A DNA stretch of 42,894 nucleotides, taken from NCBI GenBank assembly GCA_026400755.1, contig JAPLOM010000027.1, positions 84,575 through 127,468 on the forward strand, read 5' to 3'. The notes beneath the pieces were generated by a model, which saw only the letters and a list, made by a program, of their open reading frames with translations, made no database searches and was not told where the DNA came from. Made by a program: the position numbers and the translations under genes. Source of the DNA: Alphaproteobacteria bacterium (lineage in GTDB: Bacteria; Pseudomonadota; Alphaproteobacteria; CADEGL01). Positions 7,198 to 15,578 of the stretch are shown piece after piece (the stretch's first letter is position 1; each line of letters starts with the position of its first letter).

Positions 7198-8286
7198 CTA
7201 GAACGCCTTGCCCCGGGCCACTTGGTCGCTGAAGTCGAGCACGACTTGGGCAATGCGGCCCAAGGGCTCGAAGCGTTGATCCTGGGTGATGCCGCGCTGG
7301 TAGCGGGCGTAAAGCTGCAGCAGAACGACCGCCAGCTTGAAGTTGCACAGCACCCGGTGGAACAGGAAGTTCGAGACGTCGCGGCCCGATAGGCGCCCGT
7401 ACATCTCCACCACCTCTCGGCGCGTGGGAAAGCCGGCCTGGGCGGTCGGCATTTGGCCGAAATCGTGAAGCTCTTTCGGATCGGACGGCTCGATCCAATA
7501 GCTCATTAACGTTGCCAGGTCGAAAAGCGGGTCGCCGCGCGTGCACTGGTCCCAGTCCAGCACGGCGACCGGCCGCACCGGATCGCGCGCATCCAGGATG
7601 ACGTTGTCCAGCTTGTAGTCGTTGTGAAGCAGCGTGGCCTCGGGATCGGGCACCTTGTTCGCGCGCAGCCAGGCGGCCAGCGTGGCGACGATCGCGGGCG
7701 GCGCACCGTCGGTCGCCACCTCCGCGCGCTTGATCCAGCCCTCGACCGCCCGCTCGAGGAAACCCACGGGTCGGCCGAGATCGCCCAAGTCGACATCCTC
7801 GGGCTTCACGCGATGGAAGGCGGCCAGCGTTTCCATCAGCATCGCCGTTACCTCGGCGCCACGTCCGACCAGGGGGTCGGGCAGGCGGCCGCGCACGACC
7901 AGGCCGGGCCGGTATTCCATCATGAAGAAGGGTGCCCCGAGCACCTCGTCCGACGGCTCGAACAGCAGCGCCTTCGGCGCCAGGGGGAACTGCCGGTAGA
8001 GGCGCGAGAGCACGCGGTGTTCGCGCCCCATGTCGTTGGCGCCGGGCGGCAGGGGCCCCGCGGGCGGGCGGCGCAGCACGGTCGGCTTGCCGTCGACCTG
8101 GAGCAGGAAGTTGAGGTTGCCGAAGCCGCCGGAAAATTGGTGCGGCGGCGGGCTGGACGAGAAGGACATGCCTTTGCCGCCCAGATAGGAGGCCAGCTTG
8201 TGCCAGGGTTGTGGCGCGGCGATGGCCGGGTCGAGGAAACGGTCGGTCGTGTCTGCCGGGCCACCGGCGATCTTGGAAACAGTCAC
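7198..8286 (-). CDS. Phosphotransferase family protein (aminoglycoside phosphotransferase/ACAD10-11-like kinase fold)
   Basis: This 362-residue protein has the APH/choline-kinase-like fold. The catalytic loop HNDYKLDN is at about residues 221-228, and the metal-binding DWD motif (AVLDWDQCTRGDPLFDLA) is near 244-246. An N-lobe FSGGFGNLNFLLQV resembles the nucleotide-binding loop. The start is GTG at 8286, supported by GGAGG about ten bases upstream. The closest functional family I can name is the kinase domain of ACAD10/ACAD11, which phosphorylates hydroxyacyl-CoA. Substrate is unknown; it is unlikely to be a true antibiotic-resistance enzyme. It lies downstream of speD, separated by a hairpin. 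Confidence 0.82.
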   Translation of the reverse strand: MTVSKIAGGPADTTDRFLDPAIAAPQPWHKLASYLGGKGMSFSSSPPPHQFSGGFGNLNFLLQVDGKPTVLRRPPAGPLPPGANDMGREHRVLSRLYRQFPLAPKALLFEPSDEVLGAPFFMMEYRPGLVVRGRLPDPLVGRGAEVTAMLMETLAAFHRVKPEDVDLGDLGRPVGFLERAVEGWIKRAEVATDGAPPAIVATLAAWLRANKVPDPEATLLHNDYKLDNVILDARDPVRPVAVLDWDQCTRGDPLFDLATLMSYWIEPSDPKELHDFGQMPTAQAGFPTRREVVEMYGRLSGRDVSNFLFHRVLCNFKLAVVLLQLYARYQRGITQDQRFEPLGRIAQVVLDFSDQVARGKAF

Positions 8287-8409
8287 GCTTCTAACCTCCG
8301 CGTGGAGCGAAGGAGGATGCTAGACGAGCCGGCGCGCGAAACAAACGCGTGAGGCGCCGTCTCGTTCAATTTTATTGGAGGATTTCGGGAAGGAAGGATA
8401 AACCGCGGC

Positions 8410-8430
8410 GGCGGCGCTTTTGGCACCGCC
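8410..8430 (-). terminator. Probable terminator after speD
   Basis: An 8-bp stem with one G-U pair (8430-8423 with 8417-8410) and a CAAAA loop lies 17 bp after the speD stop on the minus strand. Only a weak TTT follows a few bases further on, so it may be a leaky stop. Confidence 0.45.
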
Positions 8431-8446
8431 GCTTGGCGTTGCGGGC

Positions 8447-8971
8447 TTAAGTAATGATACCGCGCTTGTGCTCAGAGATTTGCACCTGCCCAGCCTGAAG
8501 CGCGCGCTTCATGGCCGGCACCGCATCGTGCGGATTGCAGGCGCCGCACATGAACACATCAATGGCGGCATAGCCCCGTTCGGGCCAGGTGTGGATGCTG
8601 ATATGCGACTCCGCGAGCAGCGCCAGGCCCGACAGGCCGCAGTTGGGCCCGAAGTGGTGGAGCTTCACGTCGAGCAAGGTTGCGCCGGCCGCTTCCGCGG
8701 CTTCACGCATCATCGCGTCGACGATCTCGATGTTGTCGAGATTCTTGGCATCCCACAATTCGACGATCAGATGCCGTCCCGCGAACAGGAGACCGTCCTG
8801 CTCGATGAAGTAGCCCTTCACGTCGTTAATTTTCGCTTCTGACGGCCTCGTTCCGTCTTCGAGCACCCGTTCCTTCGAAACCACCTTCGGAACGAGCTTA
8901 GGCTTTTGCCTGTCTGGAACGTTACGAGCCGTTGTCGGCCGCTGTCCAGAAACGGCTAAGGAAGCGTTCAT
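8447..8971 (-). CDS. speD: S-adenosylmethionine decarboxylase proenzyme
   Basis: SpeD decarboxylates SAM to give the aminopropyl donor for spermidine. It is made as a proenzyme that cleaves itself at Glu-Ser to create a pyruvoyl group. Here the site is LLAES-HISIHTWPE, with cleavage between residues 121 and 122. The catalytic HTWPERG and MCGACNP segments follow. The 174-residue protein is longer than the roughly 120-130 residues typical of class 1B SpeD, because of an Arg/Lys-rich extension of about 50 residues. ATG at 8971 is preceded by GGTGGAGGTT. No speE is adjacent. MTA produced downstream would feed mtnP. Confidence 0.94.
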   Translation of the reverse strand: MNASLAVSGQRPTTARNVPDRQKPKLVPKVVSKERVLEDGTRPSEAKINDVKGYFIEQDGLLFAGRHLIVELWDAKNLDNIEIVDAMMREAAEAAGATLLDVKLHHFGPNCGLSGLALLAESHISIHTWPERGYAAIDVFMCGACNPHDAVPAMKRALQAGQVQISEHKRGIIT

Positions 8972-9045
8972 GCGCAATTGAACCTCCACCGTAACCAGAT
9001 TGTAGTAAGGGGGGTAAATAGATGGATTGCGGACTTGAACACAAG

Positions 9046-9079
9046 AAAAAAAAGGGCCCGGGGAAAAAAAACTTCGGGC
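9046..9079 (-). terminator. Intrinsic terminator of the cysQ-to-acyl-CoA-dehydrogenase operon
   Basis: On the minus strand GCCCG (9079-9075) can pair with CGGGC (9060-9056) across a T-rich loop, followed two bases later by a run of eight T (9053-9046). A small GCGTT/AACGC hairpin just upstream, followed by its own run of eight T, offers an alternative. Either way the stretch has clear terminator character and lies about 30 bp after the dehydrogenase stop. Confidence 0.6.
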
Positions 9080-9111
9080 TGCGTTCTCAGCGCAACGCGT
9101 TGTGGCGCCAG

Positions 9112-10902
9112 CTAGAACTGCTCCTCTGCCAACGCCATCGTCGACGCTGCGCCCGTCTGGATGACGGCCAGCAAGGCGCTCGACTGAGGCAGGATTTTGT
9201 CAGCGTAGAAGCGTGCGGTGGCGCGCTTCGCGGCCAAGAAATTCCCATCACTGGCCGATTTCTCACCCTCCGCCGCAGCCAGTGCTGCGCGCGCCATCAT
9301 CCAGCCGCCAGCCACGATTCCGACCAGCGTCTGGTAGTGCGTGGCACCAGCGGCGGGCGCAAGTGGGTCGGTTTTGGCGGCGTCCAGGAGCCAGCCGGTG
9401 GCTTCCGCCAGCGCTCGGGCGCCGTTGGCCAGTCCATGGCGGATGGCTGCCATGTCCTCGCCGCCGGTCTGCGCCAGCTTCGCGTCGAGCGCCCCGATCT
9501 CCGCCTCCAGCCGGCGGGCGGTTTCGCCGCCCTCGCGCAGGAGTTTGCGCCCGACCAGATCGCGTGCCTGGATGCCATTGGTGCCTTCGTAGATCGGCGT
9601 GATGCGGGCGTCGCGGAAAAGTTGCGCCGCGCCCAAGTCTTCGACGAAGCCCATGCCGCCGTGGATCTGGACGCCCAGCGAGGCCACCTCGCAGGCAACA
9701 TCCGTGCTCCAGGACTTCACCACCGGCGTCAGGAAATCGACCAGCGATTGGCTGTGGCGGCGCTCGGCCTCGTCCGGGTGGCGCCGCGCGCGGTCGAGCA
9801 GGATCGCGGTCTGATAGGCTAGGGCGCGCGCGGCTTCGGTCAATGCGCGCATGGTCATCAGCATCCGCCGCACGTCGGGGTGGCGGATGATGGGGACGGG
9901 TTCGCGCCCGGCGGCGGCATCGTCGCGGCCTTGAACGCGTTGGCGGGCGTAGGCGCGCGCCAACTGGTAGGCGCGCTCGGCCACCGCGATGCCCTGTATG
10001 CCCACGCCCAGCCGCTCGTTGTTCATCATCGTGAACATGTATTCGAGGCCGCGATTTTCCTCGCCGACCAGATAGCCGACGGCGCCGCCCTGGTCGCCAT
10101 AGGCCATCACGCAGGTCGGGCTGGCATGGATGCCCATCTTCCGCTCGAGCGAAACGCAGCGCAGGTCGTTATGGGCGCCGAGCGTCCCGTCCGTGCCGAC
10201 CGTGCGCTTTGGCACGATGAAAAGAGAGATGCCGCGCACACCAGCAGGTGCGTCGGGCAGGCGCGCCAGCACCAGATGCACGATGTTCTCGGCGATGTCG
10301 TGATCGCCATAGGTGATGAAGATTTTCTGGCCGGTAATGCGGTAGCAACCGCCCTCGCGCACCGCGCGCGTGCGGATCTGTCCCAGATCCGAACCGGCTT
10401 GCGGCTCGGTCAGGTTCATGGTGCCGGTCCAGCGGCCTTCAACCAGGGGCGCGAGGTAGAGGGATTTCTGCGCCTCGGTGCCGTGAACGGCCAGCACCTC
10501 GGCCGCGCCGACACTCAGCATCGGGCACAGCGAGAAGGCCAGATTAGCCGAACTCCACATCTCCGACAGCGGCGTGTGAATCGCCCAAGGCAGGCCTTGG
10601 CCGCCATGTTCCGCGTCGAAGGGCACGCTGGGCCAGCCGCCCTGGACAAACTTGGCATAGGCCGCGGCCCAGCCCTCTGGCGTGCGCACAACGCCGTTCT
10701 CGATCCGGCTGCCTTGCCGGTCGCCGGGCTGGTTGAGAGGCGCCAGCACTTGGCTCGCGAGCTTGCCGGCTTCTTCCAGCACGGCTTCCAGCAGATCGGG
10801 CGTTGCCTCGCCGTAACCGGGCAGGGCGCGAACCTCGTCGAGACCGACGACGGCTTCGAGCAGGAATCGCATATCCTGGATCGGCGCGGTGTAACCGTTC
10901 AT
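9112..10902 (-). CDS. Acyl-CoA dehydrogenase of the DmdC/long C-terminal type
   Basis: This 596-residue flavoprotein oxidises an acyl-CoA to the enoyl-CoA. The acyl-CoA dehydrogenase signature TEPQAGSDL is at about residue 165, and the catalytic glutamate lies in PIYEGTNGIQARDLVGRK (E439). The length, the opening YTAPIQDMRFLLEAV and the extended C-terminal domain fit the DmdC-like subfamily, which includes methylmercaptopropionyl-CoA dehydrogenase. Many members with this length have other or unknown substrates, so I do not assign dmdC. It is the last gene of a minus-strand operon, nine bases after the ATP-grasp-like gene. Confidence 0.9.
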   Translation of the reverse strand: MNGYTAPIQDMRFLLEAVVGLDEVRALPGYGEATPDLLEAVLEEAGKLASQVLAPLNQPGDRQGSRIENGVVRTPEGWAAAYAKFVQGGWPSVPFDAEHGGQGLPWAIHTPLSEMWSSANLAFSLCPMLSVGAAEVLAVHGTEAQKSLYLAPLVEGRWTGTMNLTEPQAGSDLGQIRTRAVREGGCYRITGQKIFITYGDHDIAENIVHLVLARLPDAPAGVRGISLFIVPKRTVGTDGTLGAHNDLRCVSLERKMGIHASPTCVMAYGDQGGAVGYLVGEENRGLEYMFTMMNNERLGVGIQGIAVAERAYQLARAYARQRVQGRDDAAAGREPVPIIRHPDVRRMLMTMRALTEAARALAYQTAILLDRARRHPDEAERRHSQSLVDFLTPVVKSWSTDVACEVASLGVQIHGGMGFVEDLGAAQLFRDARITPIYEGTNGIQARDLVGRKLLREGGETARRLEAEIGALDAKLAQTGGEDMAAIRHGLANGARALAEATGWLLDAAKTDPLAPAAGATHYQTLVGIVAGGWMMARAALAAAEGEKSASDGNFLAAKRATARFYADKILPQSSALLAVIQTGAASTMALAEEQF

Positions 10903-10911
10903 GGCGTCACC

Positions 10912-11847
10912 TTAGCGGCGGGCAGATGCGCGTGGAAACTTGGCGAGCGCCTTGAACGCGCGCGCGAGACGGGCGCGGACGGCGCGTCCGGCATCCAGCG
11001 AGGCGCAGTTCACGATGGCCAGGCGAAAGCCGCCCGGCGGCATCGAATGGGCTTCGGGCGACCGGTCTTCGTGGAAGGAAATTTGGATGCTGGAGATGCC
11101 GGTCTTCGTGGCCAGTTCGGCCACCAGGTCGCGGTCGATCGGACGGTAGCGGCGGCCGTGGGGGCCGAACAGAACCACGCTGTAGCCTGTGCGCCGGTTC
11201 CAGTCGGCGAAGTTCCAGCGCCCGTCGCGGTAAAGCGGCACCAGGCTTTCGACCCAGCCTTCGCCGTAGAGGTCGGGCCACTGATCGCTCATGCGCAGGT
11301 GAATCTCGATGATCCGTCCGCCGATCGTCTCCAGGTTCACGACGCCGGAGAAGCCCGCCATCTCGCGGCGCAGCCACGCGCCGCAATAGGCTTCGAGCTT
11401 GGGCCGCCGCGCGGCCTCGACCGTCCAGTGATCGAAGGTGCCGCCGCGTCCCGGCTTGCCCTTGGTGTGGCGCCACCAGACGGGTTTTCCGCGCGCCAGC
11501 GCCACGTCCGAACTGATGTGCTGGCCTTCCAACAGGCGTGTCCACATGTGACCGGGCGCCTGGTGGTGGCGAAGCTCGGCCGCGCTGCGCAGGATGCGGC
11601 TGCCCTTGCCCATGCCCTTCAGGTTGTAGATCGGCTTGCTGAAGACCGGATAGCGCGGCGGCGGCACCCCGTGGGGCGCGGCAGCCAGCCCTTGGCTGAT
11701 GGCGATAAAGAGCTTGTTGTGAAGGTGGCGCAGGCGCGGATAGAGCAGCCAGCAATCGCCGTCGTCGGTCGGGATGACGACGCCGCGCGGGCAGGAGATG
11801 CCATCGAAGAACTGCGTGCGCCATGGATCGTGTTCGACGAACGGCAT
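10912..11847 (-). CDS. Conserved hypothetical protein, ATP-grasp-like
   Basis: I cannot name a family for this 311-residue cytoplasmic protein. Its layout resembles an ATP-grasp enzyme. A KPIYNLKGMGKGSRIL segment looks like the lysine and glycine-rich ATP lid. HMWTRLLEGQHISSDVAL resembles the ligase-style middle strand. VNLETIGGRIIEIHLRMS resembles the acidic C-terminal strands where Glu and Asn normally bind Mg-ATP. It has no signal peptide or membrane segment. It sits between the flavoprotein and acyl-CoA dehydrogenase genes with gaps of only 23 and 9 bases, so it should be co-expressed with them. A long open frame on the same strand in another register (10907-11824) looks like a GC-rich shadow. 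Confidence 0.7.
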   Translation of the reverse strand: MPFVEHDPWRTQFFDGISCPRGVVIPTDDGDCWLLYPRLRHLHNKLFIAISQGLAAAPHGVPPPRYPVFSKPIYNLKGMGKGSRILRSAAELRHHQAPGHMWTRLLEGQHISSDVALARGKPVWWRHTKGKPGRGGTFDHWTVEAARRPKLEAYCGAWLRREMAGFSGVVNLETIGGRIIEIHLRMSDQWPDLYGEGWVESLVPLYRDGRWNFADWNRRTGYSVVLFGPHGRRYRPIDRDLVAELATKTGISSIQISFHEDRSPEAHSMPPGGFRLAIVNCASLDAGRAVRARLARAFKALAKFPRASARR

Positions 11848-11870
11848 GGTGCGGCGGTAAGCGGGTTCGG

Positions 11871-13307
11871 CTAGGAGGGCAGGACCTTGCCGGGATTCAT
11901 GATCCCGGCCGGGTCTAGGGCGGCCTTCACGCGCTTCATCACGTCCAACTCGACGGGATCGACATGGCGCGCGAATTCCTCGCGCTTCAGGCGGCCGATG
12001 CCGTGTTCGGCGCTGATGCTGCCACGGAAGTCGGCGGCCACGTCGTGGACGATGCGGTTGAAATGCGCCCAGCGCGCCAGGAACGCCTCGCGGTCGGCCC
12101 CCTCCGGCCAGCCCAGGTTGAAATGCACGTTGCCGTCGCCAACATGGCCGAAGATGAACAGGCGGATGCCCGGCAGGTCGGCTTCGCAGGCCAGCGAGGC
12201 CGCGCGAATGAACTCGGGCACCTTGGAGACCGGCACGCTGACGTCATGCTTGATGCCGCCGCCCGCGATCTTCTGGGATTCGGGAATGGCTTCGCGCACG
12301 CGCCACATTTGCTGCGCCTGGCCGGCGTTATTGGCGACCACCGCGTCGGTGACCAGGCCATCCTCGGCGGCCTGGCCCAGCGCGGTCTCCAACGTTTCCG
12401 ACAGCATGCCCGAAGACGAGCCCGCCGATAGTTCGATCAGCGCGTAATAGGGCGACGGCTCGGCGAAGGGGTGGATCGTGCCTGGCACGCGCTCGACGGC
12501 CAGGGCGATGCAACTGCGCCCCATCAGCTCGAAACCGGTCACCAGGTCGCCGGACGCCGTACGCACGCGCGCCAGCAATTCGACGGCGGCGTCCGGCGTG
12601 GGCAGGGTGACGAGGGCGGTGGCCACCTCCTGCGGACGCGGAAACAGCTTGAGCACCGCCGCGGTGATGATGCCGAGCGTGCCTTCCGCGCCGAGGAACA
12701 GATGCTTCACGTCGTAGCCGGTGTTGTCCTTGCGCAAGGCGGAAAGGCCGTTCCAGATCTGCCCGTCGGGCAAGACGACCTCGATGCCGAGCGTGAGTTC
12801 GCGCATGTTGCCGTAGCGCAGCACCGCCACGCCACCGGCGTTGGTCGAAAGGTTGCCGCCGATCTGGGCCGAGCCCTCGGCGCCCAGGCTCAAGGGGAAC
12901 AGCCGGTCGGCGTCTTGTGCCGCGCGCTGGACGTTGGCCAGGATGCAGCCGGCCTCGACCGTGATCGTGTAGTTGAGCGCATCGATCTCGCGCACGCGAT
13001 TGAGCCGCGACAAAGACAGCACAATCTCCTCGCCCGATTCGTGGGGCACCGATCCACCGCACAGGCCGGTGTTGCCACCCTGGGGCACGATGGGCGTGCC
13101 TACCTCCGCGCACAGGCGGACGACGGCGGCGACCTCTTCGGTGTTGGAAGGCCGCACGACCATGCGCGCCTGCCCGCGATACAGGCGGCGTTCGTCCAAG
13201 AGGTAAGGAGCCATCTCCGCGGGATCGGTGATCGTGCCTTTCGGCCCTACCGCCGCGCGAATCCGCTCGATGAGATCGTCCGTGGCCATCTTGGGCACGG
13301 CGCTCAT
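11871..13307 (-). CDS. FAD-linked 2-hydroxyacid dehydrogenase, GlcD/D-2-hydroxyglutarate dehydrogenase type
   Basis: This 478-residue flavoprotein oxidises a D-2-hydroxyacid. The PCMH-type FAD domain is shown by PQGGNTGLCGGSVPHE at about residues 75-90 and by GGNLSTNAGG. The C-terminal cap has IFGHVGDGNVHFNLG, with the metal-binding histidines, and ends with SAEHGIGRLKREEF and DPAGIMNPGKVLP. The overall pattern fits D-2-hydroxyglutarate or D-lactate dehydrogenases; glycolate oxidase would normally have glcE and glcF alongside, which are absent. It follows sua5 by 58 bp in the same minus-strand operon. ATG at 13307 is used; a second ATG six codons in is possible. Confidence 0.9.
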   Translation of the reverse strand: MSAVPKMATDDLIERIRAAVGPKGTITDPAEMAPYLLDERRLYRGQARMVVRPSNTEEVAAVVRLCAEVGTPIVPQGGNTGLCGGSVPHESGEEIVLSLSRLNRVREIDALNYTITVEAGCILANVQRAAQDADRLFPLSLGAEGSAQIGGNLSTNAGGVAVLRYGNMRELTLGIEVVLPDGQIWNGLSALRKDNTGYDVKHLFLGAEGTLGIITAAVLKLFPRPQEVATALVTLPTPDAAVELLARVRTASGDLVTGFELMGRSCIALAVERVPGTIHPFAEPSPYYALIELSAGSSSGMLSETLETALGQAAEDGLVTDAVVANNAGQAQQMWRVREAIPESQKIAGGGIKHDVSVPVSKVPEFIRAASLACEADLPGIRLFIFGHVGDGNVHFNLGWPEGADREAFLARWAHFNRIVHDVAADFRGSISAEHGIGRLKREEFARHVDPVELDVMKRVKAALDPAGIMNPGKVLPS

Positions 13308-13365
13308 GCCACCACTCCATTCGTCATGGCGGGCATTAAGCCCGATGGGTTCGTCAGCGGCAAGG

Positions 13366-14340
13366 TTAGCCCCGCTCGGCCGCGCGCCGCAGCCGGTCGT
13401 TGATGGCGCGGCCCAAGCCCTGCTCCGGCACCGTCATGACCGCGATGCCCGCGCATTCGCCGGGCCGGTCCAGCACGCGCAACATGGCGAACAGATTGGC
13501 CGCGGCCTCCACCACGTCGCCCGCTGCGCTCAGGTTCAGCATGTCCCGCGCGCCCGACGGTACGCTGGGGCCGAACGCCAGCAATGCTTCTTCCCTGCGC
13601 GGCTCGACGGCGCCGAGTCGCAAGGGCAGGCGCGTGGCATAGTGGCGCACCAGCCGGCCGGGCGAGCGTGGCGCATCTTCCGAGCCGTCGTCTTCGATGA
13701 CGGGGCCGATCGCGGTCTCGATCTCCTCCCGTGCCAGCCCGCCCGGCCGCAGGATCGCGGGTGTCTTGCCCGATAGACCGACGACGGTCGATTCCACCCC
13801 GACGCGGCACGGGCCGCCGTCGAGGATCAGGGAAACTTTATTGCCGAGGGATTCGGCGACGTGGGGCGCGCTGGTCGGGCTGACCGCGCCCGAGAGGTTG
13901 GCGCTAGGCGCGGCCAGTGGGTGGCCCGCGGCTTCGATCACGGCGCGGGCCACATCATGGGCGGGCACGCGCACCGCTACGGTGTCGAGGCCCGCGCTGG
14001 CGAGGAGCGAGATCCGGCAGTTCGGCGCGCGCGGCAGCACCAAGGTCAGCGGCCCGGGCCAGAAGCGGCGCGCGAGTGCATCGGCGGTTTCGTTGAAGAC
14101 CGCGTCGTGCCGCGCCTCGGCGGCGTCGGCATAGTGGACGATCAGCGGATTGAACTGCGGCCGCCCCTTGGCGGCGAAGATGGCGGCGACGGCGCGTTCG
14201 TCGGTCGCGTCGCCGGCCAGGCCGTAGACCGTCTCGGTCGGCAGGGCAACGAGCTTGCCTGCGCGCAACAACCGTCCGGCCTCGGCGACGGCGTCGGGCG
14301 AGGCGGTCAGGATTCGCGGCGTTGCGGACGGATCGCTCAC
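13366..14340 (-). CDS. sua5: L-threonylcarbamoyladenylate synthase, two-domain Sua5 type
   Basis: This enzyme makes threonylcarbamoyl-AMP from threonine, bicarbonate and ATP for the t6A37 modification of ANN-decoding tRNAs. The 324-residue protein has the YrdC domain first, with KLVALPTETVYGLAGDAT and PLAAPSANLSGAVSPTS, then the linker and Sua5 domain beginning near LRPGGLAREEIE. The length marks it as Sua5 rather than the short TsaC. The start is GTG at 14340, 24 bp after cysQ, with no strong ribosome-binding site visible. Confidence 0.93.
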   Translation of the reverse strand: MSDPSATPRILTASPDAVAEAGRLLRAGKLVALPTETVYGLAGDATDERAVAAIFAAKGRPQFNPLIVHYADAAEARHDAVFNETADALARRFWPGPLTLVLPRAPNCRISLLASAGLDTVAVRVPAHDVARAVIEAAGHPLAAPSANLSGAVSPTSAPHVAESLGNKVSLILDGGPCRVGVESTVVGLSGKTPAILRPGGLAREEIETAIGPVIEDDGSEDAPRSPGRLVRHYATRLPLRLGAVEPRREEALLAFGPSVPSGARDMLNLSAAGDVVEAAANLFAMLRVLDRPGECAGIAVMTVPEQGLGRAINDRLRRAAERG

Positions 14341-14364
14341 GGCAGCCAGTCTAGCGCGCCGCGC

Positions 14365-15147
14365 TCAACCCCGCCCGTGGGCGACGAAGTGTGGGTTCTC
14401 GAAACCCGGTTTGGCATAGAGGAACTCGTTACCTTCCAGCGTTTCGACCCGGCCACCTGCCGCGATTAGCACGGCGTGGCCCGCGGCCGTGTCCCACTCC
14501 ATGGTGCGGCCCAGGCGCGGATAGAGATCGCCAGCGCCTTCGGCCAGGACGCCGAATTTCAGCGCGCTGCCCACGGGCAGGCGTTCGCGCACCGGATAGG
14601 GCGCCAGGAACGCGTCGACCGTGGCCTTTTCGGAGTGGGAGCGGCTGACGAGCACGGTCAGCCCGTCGCGCGGCGCGGCGCGGGCGGAGATCGGGCGAGG
14701 CGTGCCGCGGCCTTGCGCCAAGGTCGCCGTGCCCGGGCCGTGGCCCGCATAGAGCAGCCCGCTTCCTTTGGCTGGCGCCAAGAGAACGCCGAGGGTCGGG
14801 CGCCGGTCCTCGATCAAGGCGATGTTCACGGTGAACTCGCCGTTGCGGGAAATGAACTCGCGCGTGCCGTCCAACGGGTCGACCAGCCAAAAGCGCGTGC
14901 CGACATTCTGCGGCAGGCCATGGTCCGAAACGGCCTCCTCCGAGACGGTGGGGATGCTGGGTGTCAGGCGCTTCAGGCCGGTGAGGATGATCTCCTCGGC
15001 GGCGCGGTCAGCGTCCGTGACAGGCGACTTATCGGCCTTGGTCGTGACCTCGATGGAGCCTTCGTAGATTTTCATGATCGCCGCGGCCGCTTCGAGCGCC
15101 AGGGCGGAAACCGCGTCCGTGAGCGCGCGGCGGTCTGCGATGGTCAT
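14365..15147 (-). CDS. cysQ: 3'(2'),5'-bisphosphate nucleotidase CysQ
   Basis: CysQ hydrolyses the sulfate-assimilation by-product PAP to AMP. The 260-residue protein has the inositol-monophosphatase-superfamily metal motifs: VSEEAV, FWLVDPLDGTREF and EWDTAAGHAVL. DPLDGTREF, rather than the DPIDGT of inositol monophosphatases, and the KADKSPVTDADRAAEE opening match the CysQ branch. ATG at 15147 follows GAGGAAAG. It is the first gene of the minus-strand operon that runs to 9112. Confidence 0.92.
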   Translation of the reverse strand: MTIADRRALTDAVSALALEAAAAIMKIYEGSIEVTTKADKSPVTDADRAAEEIILTGLKRLTPSIPTVSEEAVSDHGLPQNVGTRFWLVDPLDGTREFISRNGEFTVNIALIEDRRPTLGVLLAPAKGSGLLYAGHGPGTATLAQGRGTPRPISARAAPRDGLTVLVSRSHSEKATVDAFLAPYPVRERLPVGSALKFGVLAEGAGDLYPRLGRTMEWDTAAGHAVLIAAGGRVETLEGNEFLYAKPGFENPHFVAHGRG

Positions 15148-15406
15148 TCCGATCTTTCCTCAGGCGTATCCGTGTCGAGGTACTTTATCGGCCCAAGCCA
15201 CGTGTGGGCGGATCATAAGTGAAGCGGCAGCACGAACCACTTTCAATCCACGCGGTCAGCCTTTCGGGTGTGGGCTTCTTGCGAGAGGCATCGAGCGCGT
15301 GGGCGTTTAATGGATTGCTTCCAGTTCGCGCTTGGCAGCTGGTTATATTTGGAACCTTAATTTTCTTTACCCCTTTTGCTGAAAGTCACACCGAACTCAT
15401 CAGAGT

Positions 15407-15422
15407 TGGCAGAACCAGTGCA
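15407..15422 (+). promoter_or_regulatory. Candidate sigma-54 (-24/-12) promoter
   Basis: TGGCAGAACCAGTGCA keeps the GG and GC dinucleotides at the spacing required by RpoN. It differs from TGGCACG-N4-TTGCA at two of the well-conserved bases. It points toward the LuxO-like gene 156 bp downstream. Because that gene encodes a sigma-54 activator, autoregulation is plausible but not shown. Confidence 0.35.
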
Positions 15423-15485
15423 AGGCCGCCCGCCATATTTTGAGGAGTCTTCAAAAAGTGTCGGATTTTCAAGCTTTTTTCTCTT

Positions 15486-15527
15486 GTTGCATTTTTCAAC
15501 GAACTGAATAAATTTGCGAATTGCAAA
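15486..15527. repeat. Two tandem operator-like dyads upstream of the LuxO-like gene
   Basis: GTTGCATTTTTCAAC (15486-15500) and TTTGCGAATTGCAAA (15513-15527) are both 15-bp imperfect palindromes centred 27 bp apart. Each contains a 13-base core that matches TTGCA-N3-TGCAA, the LuxO binding site known from Vibrio qrr promoters, at nine of ten fixed positions. They lie 86 and 59 bp before the GTG start. They may be binding sites for the regulator itself. Confidence 0.5.
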
Positions 15528-15578
15528 AAGAGGGGCGCCGCACGGGCCGTCGCGTGGTTGGAAAGCTGAGGCTGCCGC

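Larger units (their letters stand above)
15148..15578. other. 430-bp intergenic region between cysQ and the LuxO-like gene
   Basis: This gap is AT-richer than its surroundings, especially 15335-15530, and holds no convincing coding frame. It contains the divergent starts of cysQ and the regulator gene, a sigma-54-like element at 15407-15422 and two inverted repeats at 15486-15500 and 15513-15527. A small RNA could fit here, but I see no clear intrinsic terminator that would define one. Confidence 0.6.

Noticed and set aside
7198-8286. Aminoglycoside resistance gene
   Set aside because: It shares the kinase fold, but length, N-terminus and context fit the widespread ACAD10/11-like phosphotransferases of unknown metabolic substrate.
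10907-11824. A second long minus-strand frame overlapping the ATP-grasp-like gene in another register
   Set aside because: Its translation is Arg/Pro/Ala-rich with no strand-helix pattern, whereas the chosen frame has balanced composition and ATP-grasp-like segments.
9880-11874. A 664-codon plus-strand frame across the acyl-CoA dehydrogenase and ATP-grasp-like genes
   Set aside because: Antisense shadow of real minus-strand genes, with the same Arg/Ala/Gly/His-rich composition and no motif.
15300-15480. A discrete small RNA upstream of the LuxO-like gene
   Set aside because: The region is AT-rich with T-runs, but I could not find a stable hairpin plus T-run or a paired promoter that would define its ends.
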